Origin: Burhinus oedicnemus | Lineage: Eukaryota > Chordata > Aves > Charadriiformes > Burhinidae | Direction of reading: 5' to 3' | DNA: 64,000 bases | NCBI GenBank assembly: GCA_008921705.1 | Contig: VFFE01007669.1 | Span: forward strand, 3,222,141-3,286,140 | Shown here: positions 50,288-60,306 of the stretch, piece after piece | Numbering within the stretch: the first letter of the stretch is position 1 | Layout of the letters: each line of letters opens with the position of its first letter | Notes under the pieces: model-generated | Databases searched by the model: none | Told to the model about the DNA's origin: nothing | What the model saw: the letters and a program-made list of their open reading frames with translations, nothing else | Made by a program: the position numbers and the translations under genes

Positions 50288-50698
50288 GTGGGGAAAGTAG
50301 TATCTTTTAAAGAATACATTCTATATTTGGTAATGATTCGAGGCATGAATGTGTCTAAAGGAGAAAGGCTTTTCAAGCAGCATGCTGCTGGCTCAAAGGT
50401 TCCTCAACAAATTCTGCCGGGCTCTGCCTCTGAGCTGTGCTGCCCTCTCACCAGCCTGAGCCTTGAGGGATCAATTCGGGAACTGCTTGAGACTCTGCAC
50501 GATATTCTTCAGTGGCCCCTTTCTTCTCTGGAAGAAAGATACAGGGAAATGTCAGACGGAATTAACAACTTAGATGGGCGGGTGGCAAGGCTTGAAAACC
50601 GTACAGAGATGATTGAGAGAGGAGCACTGTCCTACAAGGAAACAGTCACTAATACTGCACAGGTGGTCTTGGAAAAATTATTTGGATTTTTTTTTTAA
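50288..50698 (+). other. Unexplained 136-codon open frame with coiled-coil C-terminal half
   Basis: The frame opens with M-G-K-V-V-S-F-K-E-Y and runs to T-A-Q-V-V-L-E-K-L-F-G-F-F-F then TAA. The second half is unlike chance translation: charged heptads with hydrophobic a/d positions run through S-I-R-E-L-L-E-T-L-H-D-I-L, then S-L-E-E-R-Y-R-E-M-S, I-N-N-L-D-G-R-V-A-R-L-E-N-R and M-I-E-R, a good coiled coil over residues about 59-110. An acceptor-like TTTTCCAACAATTTTAG lies at 50,262-50,278, and a possible donor (CACAG then GTGGTC) follows the Q codon at 50,662. I do not recognise the family. It may be an exon of an unannotated or decayed gene, or an ORF1-like remnant of an old retroelement. 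A 19-bp A run follows at 50,716. Confidence 0.3.
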
Positions 50699-50715
50699 AA
50701 GTACGGCACAACCTT

Positions 50716-50734
50716 AAAAAAAAAAAAAAAAAAA
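50716..50734. repeat. Poly(A) tract, 19 bp
   Basis: An uninterrupted run of 19 A begins 18 bp after the stop of the coiled-coil open frame. If that frame belongs to a retroposed copy, this could be its tail, although no poly(A) signal precedes it. Confidence 0.9.
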
Positions 50735-52230
50735 GAAGTGGAAAACCAAATCTAACTAATCTCCAGCCAGTATCTTGGCAATAGCACTAATTGACAAAAT
50801 GTTTGGAATGGCTTCTATTAACATTCAGGCTGAAAAGCTCAAGCTGGCTATGATGCCCAGGGGCTGTAATGATACGCTTCCTACGCACAAGCCTGTGTGA
50901 AATGGTCCAAACCAGAGACGGCAGGCCAGGCAGTGGCAGGCTCTGAGTGGCCTCTGCAGGATTCCCCGCTCGGACGCTGAAGTGCCCAAGAGGACACCGA
51001 GTTGTTGATGAATTCAGAGCCGCTCCCACCGTTAACACCGTGAGTTGTTTCCCTTCTGCGAAACTCCAGCTGCAGGCTACAGGCAGAACCTGGGCTGGTG
51101 CTGCCTCGGAGCTGCGTTCGTAGCTGGCCTGCTGCTTCCCAGGACGTTAACTGATGCGGTGTGGCAGCAATTTGCAAATTGCGAAGGCATGTGTATGTGG
51201 AAAATCTACAACAGGAAGGAAAAACATTTTCCAAAGAACAGAACGGAGCAGTAGCCAAATAATTAGGCTCTTACTCAATACAGAGGACAAAGAAGAATGT
51301 TGCTCCATTTTTCTTCTTTGAGGTGGAAAGATGGTGAAAGCAAGGATGGATTGGGATCCAAAAAATGGGAGTTTAGTTCTTGGTTCTGCCATTACCTCCG
51401 GCGAGGCTCTCAATACTCCTGCACATCTCATTCACGTCTGTGAAATGGGGATAATGTCTTCCATGATCAACAGAGATTTTATGAGGAGAATAGCCTCAAC
51501 GGACTGAGTCCTCAGACAGGGAGGCAGAGCGGTATCGAAGGAAGTTCTCTGATTTCTATAATGGGCACCGCTGAATTAGATAAGCAACATGCCAGGATTT
51601 CAAACAGTTTTGGAGTTGAACGCTGTTGGTATCCAACAAAGAGGAAATGTTTTATATCGGGAGATAAGGATATTTTGTTTCTCGCAGTGTAAACAAGAAA
51701 ATATTTGTCTTTGTAGATTAGCTGCAGCAGTGAGAATACTTCACACAGTCACTAGTTGGGAGTTCTCAGGCTCTGTTAACACATCCCAAACAGTACAAAC
51801 TGGAATGGGGAGTTGAATTAAATAAGAGATACTGGGCAGGTGGAGGCCTTTTTGCTCAGGATACATTATGTTCTCTGTGAAGTCTCTTCTCTGCTTATAA
51901 CCATCATGCTGATGACCCCGTGTATCAAATGTGGCCAAATGGCAGATGAACCGATGAGGAAATGGGAGAAAGGAGCATTAGCTCACTGTCGTGTTGGTGG
52001 CCACTCATTTTTGATGTGCGAGTAGCTGCCTCTCTGACCCTGTGGGAAATCATTAGTATACTTTAATTCCTATTGATTTCTATTTGACAAAAGTAGTATC
52101 TAACTCACATTTTTCACACAAGCCACATTGGGGCTCTTTGTGCTGACTTTCACAAGTAAGTTTCTTCTCCGTATGGAAAGCCCAGAAGCAGATTACAAAG
52201 TTTCACAGATCATTTGGAAACTCCTAAAAT

Positions 52231-52252
52231 TTTGTTTGTTTGTTTGTTTTTT
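52231..52252 (+). repeat. (TTTG)n microsatellite
   Basis: Five TTTG units followed by T6. Confidence 0.9.
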
Positions 52253-52569
52253 CTCCTGTGGCCTGAGAAACCTGCATCCTTTATCTCCTGAAAATCATGG
52301 GAATAAGGAAACATTTTCTGACTACAGCACTTCCAACTGAGAGCGTTATCATGAATTACAGAAGTGTGAGGGTCTGGGTCCCAGAAACCTCGAAATCAAG
52401 CGCATGTTTAACTTCTAGTCCACGCAGAGCCATACTGCCCTGGGGTCTTAATTCCTCAGAGAACAGTAAATAAGAATAAGGCAGCTTTCTCCCTCTGGCC
52501 TAGAATTAACTTGTAGGTTTAACTGACCTGTTTTATCACAGATGTTTATGTTGAATTGTCCTACTACAG

Positions 52570-52628
52570 GAATTCATCCCGGAAATAAAATGGCTCCAAC
52601 GACTAACTTGAGTGTCACAAAAAAAAAG
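52570..52628 (+). other. Exon-like block with strong splice sites
   Basis: This block is bounded by an acceptor-like GTCCTACTACAG and a near-perfect donor (AAG then GTAAGA). It contains an ATG at 52,590 opening a frame M-A-P-T-T-N-L-S-V-T-K-K-K that runs to the donor, with an in-frame stop just upstream, as in a first coding exon. No downstream partner exon can be assigned with confidence; the 53,234-53,428 frame is a possibility. Chance exon-like blocks are common, so this stays a candidate. Confidence 0.15.
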
Positions 52629-53233
52629 GTAAGAGTACTGCCAAATTTCTAAGGTTTTATGATACCCTTGCCTTATATTGTTAAAATAAAAGTCAATTTG
52701 TTAAATATTTACTTATTTGACAAACGTGCTGTTCTAACTTCCTCTCTGTCTCCTTAAGTAATGAATGACAGAGCACACAAAGAAAGCTACTTGTCTAATT
52801 TATTTTAGATCAGTGTAGGAAAAACAGAGACTGACAGGTATAACGTACTGAAGGGAATGGGTATTTATTTTCCCATAAAATTGCAAAATGTAGCCAGTTT
52901 AGAAGACTGTAACTTGATTTTATTGCTCCAAGCCTTGGAGATTCTTATTACCGTGCCAGGTCATTATTATTCTCTTAGCAACAAAAGATTAAAAAAAAAA
53001 ATTCATTAAAAATATCTCAGGCTAACCTCACACACGTGTAGCAGCAAGAATAATAATAATGCCACATACATCCCTTTGTCACCCTGTGACAAGAATGGGC
53101 ATTTCTGTTTTTCTTGGAGTTAACCTTTTTGGGAAGAAGAGGGGAATAGCAGGATTTGGCTGCTGAATTCTTTCATTATCTCTCCTTCCTTTGTGCGGGG
53201 CATGAAGGACCGTGAATCAGAGCACTGCTAGAT

Positions 53234-53428
53234 ATGGCTACAGGCATCCAAGGCGGTCTACGTGCATTGATTGCCTCAGCACCTACGAGCAAGATTGCTG
53301 AGCTTGAGAGCCAAGTTTCCTTGCTACACATGAAGAAGAATAAAAAGTTCCTGGATGATATTTTTAGGGACACGAACGTGCTGAGCAAAGGAGGGTCTGA
53401 ACAGTACAGTGCAGAAAAGGACAGATGA
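53234..53428 (+). other. Short coiled-coil-like open frame
   Basis: The frame includes S-K-I-A-E-L-E-S-Q-V-S-L-L-H and then K-F-L-D-D-I-F-R-D-T before a TGA. The heptad pattern and the following F-L-D-D-I-F resemble coiled-coil segments in CR1-family ORF1 proteins as I remember them, so an old LINE ORF1 fragment is a reasonable guess. Its real identity is unknown. Confidence 0.25.
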
Positions 53429-56400
53429 AAGATGAGTTACTGTGACTAGGACATAAAAAGGCAGGCAGTCATCCGGAGGGGATTGTGAATGTTGGAGTAC
53501 CAGAGTTTGTCCCTGGATGTGTGACTGATAGGTGATGAACATGCAACTCTGGAGCGAAGTACACAAACCTTGTGAAATGTGCCCCAGCTACAAACAGGAA
53601 GGAAATGTGACCGAGACAAGCACTACAGTGGGTAAGTGTTGTGAAGGCGGCGTGTTTATTGGTACATCACGCAGCACCTGGGTTGGACCCTCTCTCGCTT
53701 TCAGTTTTCCTTTGGCATTCAAGCGAGATGCCAAAGACACGTGGCACTGGCGTGCGTGTCTCCCGCAGACCAGCAGAGCTGAGGGCCCTGCACTGCACTG
53801 GCAAGGGATAACAGTGCTGAGAAGCCTGACTTACTCCTTCCTCCAGCTGCGTCTTCCGCATGGATACTGCACCTCTATTACAGAAAAAACAGGAAAGTGG
53901 ATAGGGCTAAGATGTGTATCCCTCACCAAACTTCTGAGAATGGTTAGACCCTTGGACGTCAGTGATGTGACAGCTTAGAAAGTGGGATGAAAGGCTTTCT
54001 AACAGCGCCGGCTCTTGCTAACTTAAACAAGACCAAAGTCCTGAGTGCCAGGGCATGAAGTTTTTCTCCAGTCTCCAGGGTTTGAGAACCTGAAGATGCT
54101 GTTTTCTCTTTGTCTAGTGTGCTGCATGCGGATCACTGAGACTCTGGTGAGAATATCACATGGGGTCTCTGAGAACACATTCTGGTCCTTCCTTTCATCT
54201 TGTGTTTCAGCTCATCAGGTTTGAGAAATCTGTATGAAAAAAAAAAAAAATAAAAATCTTTTCTTCCCCAGAGTCAAAGGGCAAACATTGAGCACATCAT
54301 CTTCAGAGCTGGACAGCAACAGAATAGAAATCCAGCACAGACCCGTAGTCCCGTGAGCTATGAGATCTGACGGGCCATGGTTTCCCTTGGACAATCTGTT
54401 GTTTGGATTCTCCTAGGTCTACATAGCTAAAAGCTCCAACTGCAGCTTTTCCTGTGGGTGGGTATTCATAATATCTTTCAGCTTTGCAGCTTTCTTGGTG
54501 TTTAATAAGGGTTTAACTCAAGCTGCAGTGTGTATCTTTTCTTTTACTTAGCAGCCCGTTTTCATTAAAAGTATAGGAATGTAACATTTTTAGGCTTTTA
54601 TTGCTGTCTGATGTGGTTAAAATTGGCTACTGTTTGTTCTTGTTCCCTCTCCTCTTGCACAATGTGCAAGTATGTACATGCATGTATGTGTGTACACATG
54701 CGCACACTCATGGAGATTTATTATACATATGAACAGATAATGATCTCAAAACCCTTTTAATTTCTGTAGGAATCCAGGCTAGGAAAAGAAGTATTGTAAT
54801 GGTTCTTTGGGAGAAGCAAACGAGGATGAACTAATTTTTTTTTCTACGCAGCAGCCAGAATATTCAATTACCACTCTCCTTAAACATAACATGTGTTGCT
54901 GAAAATCTGGCACTACTATTGTAAAGTAAAAGATGTAGTGGGATCCTGGTCCTGGAACTGCATACTCATGCTTATGCACGGCACGCACGCTTCGCCTCCA
55001 GTGCCTGAGTGGTCCTGCTGAGACTGGAGGAATGCGTAGGGAACGTAGGCTTGCCGTGAGATCCTGTCTCCATTACATCTTTTGGAGTTTTGCCACGGAA
55101 AAGAAGGCATTTTACCCTTCATTTGTAAGTAATTAAGATGATAGTGGAGTTTCGGAGTTTTCTAACTTTGTGAAAACAAACTAATAGCAATGATCCACTT
55201 CAATAATTCAGATATTAATTGACACAAGTGAGAGAAACAATACATTAAAAAATAATTAACTTTCGTTAATTAATTTTTAGAAATAGGAAGGACACCTGCA
55301 GCAAGTGCAGACGTTTGCAAGTGTCATTAGACTGGGAAGGCTGTGCAGTAATTCTGAACTGAAAACAGGTCAAAAGGACCAATAGTGATCTGCAGCATGG
55401 TCTGAGAAGTAGCGTGAACTATGTGATTGCTAGTGAGCTGCAAAGATGTGATGAAGATGTGCATTTTTTAAAGATGTCTATAGAAGCCAGAGGTTAATTA
55501 GCAGTTAAAAAACATCTATCGGTGTTTTATGTCAGCACCATCAGTGTGTTAATTGTCATTTTCAAGCCTCAAACGTGCCTCTTTCAGACGTAAGCTGGAA
55601 TAGATTGATGATTCTTTTACTGAGGCATTTCTTAGATAAATTTTAATTAGTACCTTTTTTTTCTCCCTTGAAAACAGTTTTTTCTATGACCAGAACTGGA
55701 ATTTCAACTCTCACTCAGCTTTCTCTTCCTTGGTATTTGTAATGCAATTCCACTTGCCAGTGGTACTGCAGGCAGGTAAGGTGAACATACCTGTTACTAT
55801 TGTCTTGTCCAAATCTTAAATTCTGACTTCCCTGCAACATACACAGAAAAACTTGAAATGAACCCTAGAACTGTCCACCTCCTCTTTCATAGTTAATAAG
55901 TAGTCTGCTCTAATGAAATTACACTTGTAGGAAAAACTACAAAGGCTTTATATGCCACCATGGACATGCCAGAACTCTGTTCAGCAACTGGGTTTCCTCA
56001 CAGGGGAGTGGGAGTGGATCAGGCACCTTGGGGGCACCCAAGCCAGCCACTCTAGAGATGGCACAGGCTGCGAGCAGTCCCCTACTGCCAGCTAAAATAA
56101 AACGCTGTGAGGTCAGGTCATTCCTGCGTCAGGCACCTCCCAGGGAAGGTTCTCCTCCCATACATGGCCCCCAGCCCTCTTCTAGAAGTCACTGCCCACA
56201 ACTTCTCTTTCAAAGGTCCTGTGAGGGATTGTTGTGTTGTTTTTTTAAGAAACAAACCAACCTCCCTCACCTAAAGATATGCAAGAGCTTAGAGCTGTTA
56301 TCCAGGTTTATGAATCTCCTTTACATACAAAAATGGACACTCACTTGATCCCTCGCTGTTCAGATCACCTTAGCCCTGTGGCCATTAGGCTGCTGGAATT

Positions 56401-57316
56401 GGGGCTGCTCACAACACCCTGCGACTGGCCAGAGAGAGCACGGGATGTGGTTTGGACTGTAGCCCCAGACTTCCTTCTCCCAGAGGGAGCCACAAAGTCC
56501 TGCTTGCTCTTGCTTTTGGGAATGGGAATTTAGACTGAGATTCCTAAAAAACACACCACTTCATCCCTCAAAAAATATTTCCTTTCAGAGTACATAGCTC
56601 CTGCTATTAAGTTTTCAATTTTTCAGTAAACATATGTGCATGTATATTATTTGCCAGTCTCTTTCATTTCTACAATGGCCTACTTCTCTGTAAGTACTAT
56701 TAAAAGTAAAATGCCAAATGGCGAGACAGAATTATGCTAGACAAGAAGTACATAAGAAGACACATTTTTTTTCTTTCAGGTGAATTTATCTATGTATCTG
56801 TTTATTTATTTCCATTCTAATTTTGTGTCAGGCTGTGGAGAAGGATCCTTAGATGTCATATTACCGATTCTGCAAGTCATGGTTACAGACTTCTTCCTCT
56901 GAACAATTTTTCTAACCTTACCTTAAGGATCTATGTTTTTTTTCCAATTATTTCTATAATTAAATCGTATCTGTTGTGATGACCTTGAAGGGTAGGAATT
57001 AAGCATAAACAAACCGGATAATGATGGAGCCCAAAGGCAGGAACTTTCAGGAAGCTTGAAAAAAAGATATGTACTTCTCATTTAAGCAAGGTGAAATGAA
57101 AGAGTTGTCTACAGTGATTTACCTGCTAAAGGGCAAGTTTTCAGCTATGTACCTATCTGCTTTTTCCTGCCACCTCTCCCCAAATGGGAGAGATTAGATG
57201 AATGTTTCTTTGTAAGAAACAAATTATGTTAATGAAACAAATTCCTCCTTAGATGGAATAAGCCAGTTGAATAAAAAACACCCAAATTTTGCAGAGAAGA
57301 TATAACTAATATGCTC

Positions 57317-57326
57317 TTTATTTATT
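57317..57326 (-). terminator. Possible minus-strand poly(A) signal (two overlapping AATAAA)
   Basis: TTTATTTATT on the + strand gives two overlapping AATAAA hexamers on the minus strand. The minus-strand sequence leading to it (TTGTACTGGCTTGTTTTAG, TGTGTATACAAATAAATAAA) reads like an mRNA 3' end, and a T-rich stretch (GGGTGTTTTTTATTC) follows on that strand. A transcript running from the SP3 CpG island leftwards would end here. No spliced or coding structure supports it yet. Confidence 0.3.
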
Positions 57327-59629
57327 TGTATACACAACTAAAAACAAGCCAGTACAATTAATGGGAAAAAAACCTCCCGTGCAAGTACATTAAAATTCTC
57401 CTGTATTGGTCACATAGTTTAACACAAGAAAGAAAAACCAGCAGAATTAGTTTTCTCTAACATGTTATTACGGACAGAGCCTGTTTACCAGTCAAATATT
57501 AGATGTCCCCATGGAATCTAACAATTTGCAAAATATACAAAAATATATCACCCAGGGAGAGTTGCAGCTGTAACAAACGAGGAAGAATTTCTGACTAAAA
57601 GGGAACATGACTTATTTTGCCCTAATTGCTCAAAAAAATTCATAAATACAATGACTAGGCTAGAAACAATGTTCCAGAGGACTGTCCTCACACATTGGCA
57701 TGTGTAGAGCCTGCATCGACTTTCTGTTGGCCCCATTGTTTGAAGATCTGTCATCTGTGTTGGTGAAGAGTCACAGCCTTTAGATTTGTGCACCAACTGG
57801 GTTGTTAGGCTATTTATTCACAGGTTCTTCCTCTTACTGTGGCTAGTTTGCGTGTCTCAGACCTCTAGTCAAGTGCGGAAAGTTTCTGGAGCTGGCATGT
57901 TCCTGCTGTGAAAGCTGCGCTGTCCATTAGTTTGCTAGGCCTTTCTTTATCCCATCAACAGCTCCCAGGGGATGTGAGCAGATCAGTGGAATCAAATGTC
58001 CCCCCTGCTTACAGCTGGATCCAGGTACCACAGATTTCTCTTTGACCTCTCTTTAAAGGAGTTGTTTCAGGCAGAAACTAGTATTTTTAGAATTGCTTTC
58101 CCATTTAGAACAGAAAAAATGCTTTTCTAAAATCCAATTTCATTTTCAATAAATACTGTCTTTTACGTGGTTACACTTGGATACCATCACACTTGTGCAG
58201 CAGACTATACAAATGTGTGGATATTTCAGATGCTCTCGAGTACTGTTTGTGCTGCTCTAGAGCCTAGAAATCCTGGGCTACCGACAGGCACTTTACACAA
58301 ACCTAGCCAAAAGCAAGTTCCTGTGCAACCTAGCAAGCTTGACACCCTGAATGAATCTACTTGCTGTCCTACCTCTTCTCATCTGCTCCCACCCATGGAG
58401 CCCTGTACCCCACTGTGTCTAGTTTGACTCTATTTAGCTTGCAATGTAGGGAGCAGTATTTTTGCAGGGTTTGTTTTCTGGCAGTTGTGTAAGTTGATTA
58501 AATTATGGCGAGGTCAATGAGCTATTAGGTTGGCTCAGCTTCCTCTGGTCAAACCACACCTACTGCTCAAGCCTGTTCCCGCCTTGCTAAATTTGTGCTC
58601 TCATAGCCACTCATCTTAGACTAGGGAGGTGCTTCCTGAGGGGTGACGACACGATGCCAGCCAACACCCTTCTCTGACCACTGCTTCTTCCTTGCTGATT
58701 TTACACCAGGCAAAGACTCGTTTCCCTGTTGACATCTAAAGGGATGAAGTCAAGTCATGCAACTATCTCCAACTACTACGTGTTGATTCAAGAAACCTCA
58801 CAAGTCAACCTCCTGTCAGTCCTGCCTGTGGCCCTATGTAAAGATCTCCCAGTATTCTTAAGCAAATGGGCCCACACATGATGCAGAAATTAAGAGCTTG
58901 ATGCCTAGGACTAGTAGTTAGATTTTCTCCTGTTTGCTAAGACTTAAACAAATTGGAAAGACAGGCTGAAATTCCGCATGAAGTTGAATCCTAGTAAACT
59001 TAATAGGTCTGATTCAGAATTTAGTAATTATCCTGGGTTTTGTAGTACCAAGTAAATGTTTGGCACTTAGAAACCAAAATATATGGCCCTCCAGATTCTA
59101 CTGAAATTTTAAACAGATGACTAAAGAAGGTACCTTGAATTCAAAAAGATACCTCCTCTGAACTGTTGTATCTTGTGTCCTCGTTACTTTTTCAGGCATA
59201 AGATTTACACATAATTCAGCTTGTTGTCCCTTCCATAATGGCTGCATTTTAAGGTAGCTTGTTGAATCGAATCCCTACTGATTCTTCAACACCATGTTAA
59301 ACCCAGCCTTCCAAACTAAAGTGACCCAAGTCTGAGTTTTCCCAGTGGTGCAAAACACACCACAGTAGAATGCCTTCCTGCCTGTCTTTTCCAGTTGCAT
59401 TCTAGGCTTCAGCATGGCAAACCCACCACTTTTACGGAGGAACGGAGTAACACAGATGTGCAAAGTGAACTGCACTACATACCAATGATCCTTAAATAGT
59501 ACATTTCTTTAAATGAATGCAGGGTCACCAATAGAAGGGACTACTAAAGACAGAAATAATATGTCGTAACTCGGAAGTTTCAAAGGAGTATACAGGCAGA
59601 AAAGACATTTCCAAGTATAGCAGGCACTG

Positions 59630-59710
59630 TACTGGATGGAAGTTCTGTTGGGTTGTGCACTTCCTTCTGAACTTGTACTGAACTGATACCCTCTTAGAGA
59701 CTGAGCTCCA
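59630..59710 (-). repeat. Inverted repeat, copy A (81 bp)
   Basis: The reverse complement of this block matches 60,226-60,306 at 63 of 81 positions by hand count, with no gaps. It ends in a perfect 20-base match (AACAGAACTTCCATCCAGTA). The similarity stops abruptly beyond that end and fades on the other side, as expected for two copies of one interspersed element in opposite orientation. I do not recognise the family. Confidence 0.85.
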
Positions 59711-60225
59711 AGACTTAAACCAATGAGATCTAAGTTACAGTGGCCAAAATACAGCATTGAGCTTACAACTGAACTACAGCGTAGATGTTGAGTTTTAGCG
59801 TTCTTTCCAGTTTGCATCTTATTTGATCTTTCAAAACCTTCCCTGAAGTTTCATCACAAGCTGGTAGGCATCACTTCCTCTCCTGAACTCTACTGCTACT
59901 TACCACAAAGGCTGCATCTCAGTTCTGAAATAGCTGCATTTTGGCATCTGGTGAAGGCATTCTCATTATGCATAGACCAGTGTTGCTTTCTCTGTACCTA
60001 CACAGCTCAAATTACCAGACACTGTTTTCAGCGAATGGATTGAGAATTCATCCCAGGATCTGCCGTTTACCACAAGCAGCCTAGAAGCAGGAGGCAAGGG
60101 CGTAAAGAGGCAAAGCTCTTTAATAATAAACTGGTCATGGTTAGTTTATTCAGATCACATACTGATACAGTACATCTGGTGGGTAATCTCAAGAAAGAGG
60201 AAACAATGGCTCCTCTAATTGGGCA

Positions 60226-60306
60226 TGGAGCTCAATCTCTGTGGGGATATCGGCACGGTGCTAACTCAGCAGGAAGACCACCACCTAACAGAACTTCCAT
60301 CCAGTA
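60226..60306 (+). repeat. Inverted repeat, copy B (81 bp)
   Basis: This is the partner of the block at 59,630-59,710, in the opposite orientation, with 515 bp between the two. In the + frame it encodes A-Q-S-L-W-G-Y-R-H and P-N-R-T-S-I-Q-Y. The same frame in copy A gives A-Q-S-L-R-G-Y-Q-F and P-N-R-T-S-I-Q-Y, so the repeat may derive from a coding retroelement. Confidence 0.85.

Larger units (their letters stand above)
50735..57310. other. Intergenic, with exon-like pieces but no established gene
   Basis: The interval contains a 59-bp exon-like block at 52,570-52,628, a short coiled-coil-like frame at 53,234-53,428, a (TTTG)n run, a run of 14 A at 54,237-54,250, and an AT-rich block with a hairpin at 55,253-55,272. 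Everything else is unremarkable. No gene can be supported. Confidence 0.55.

Noticed and set aside
53532..53978. 148-codon open frame
   Set aside because: No family likeness. It follows a coiled-coil-like frame but no splice link could be argued.
59255..59275. GAATCGAATCCC as a tRNA B-box-like string
   Set aside because: No A box at the right distance and no cloverleaf could be drawn around it on either strand.
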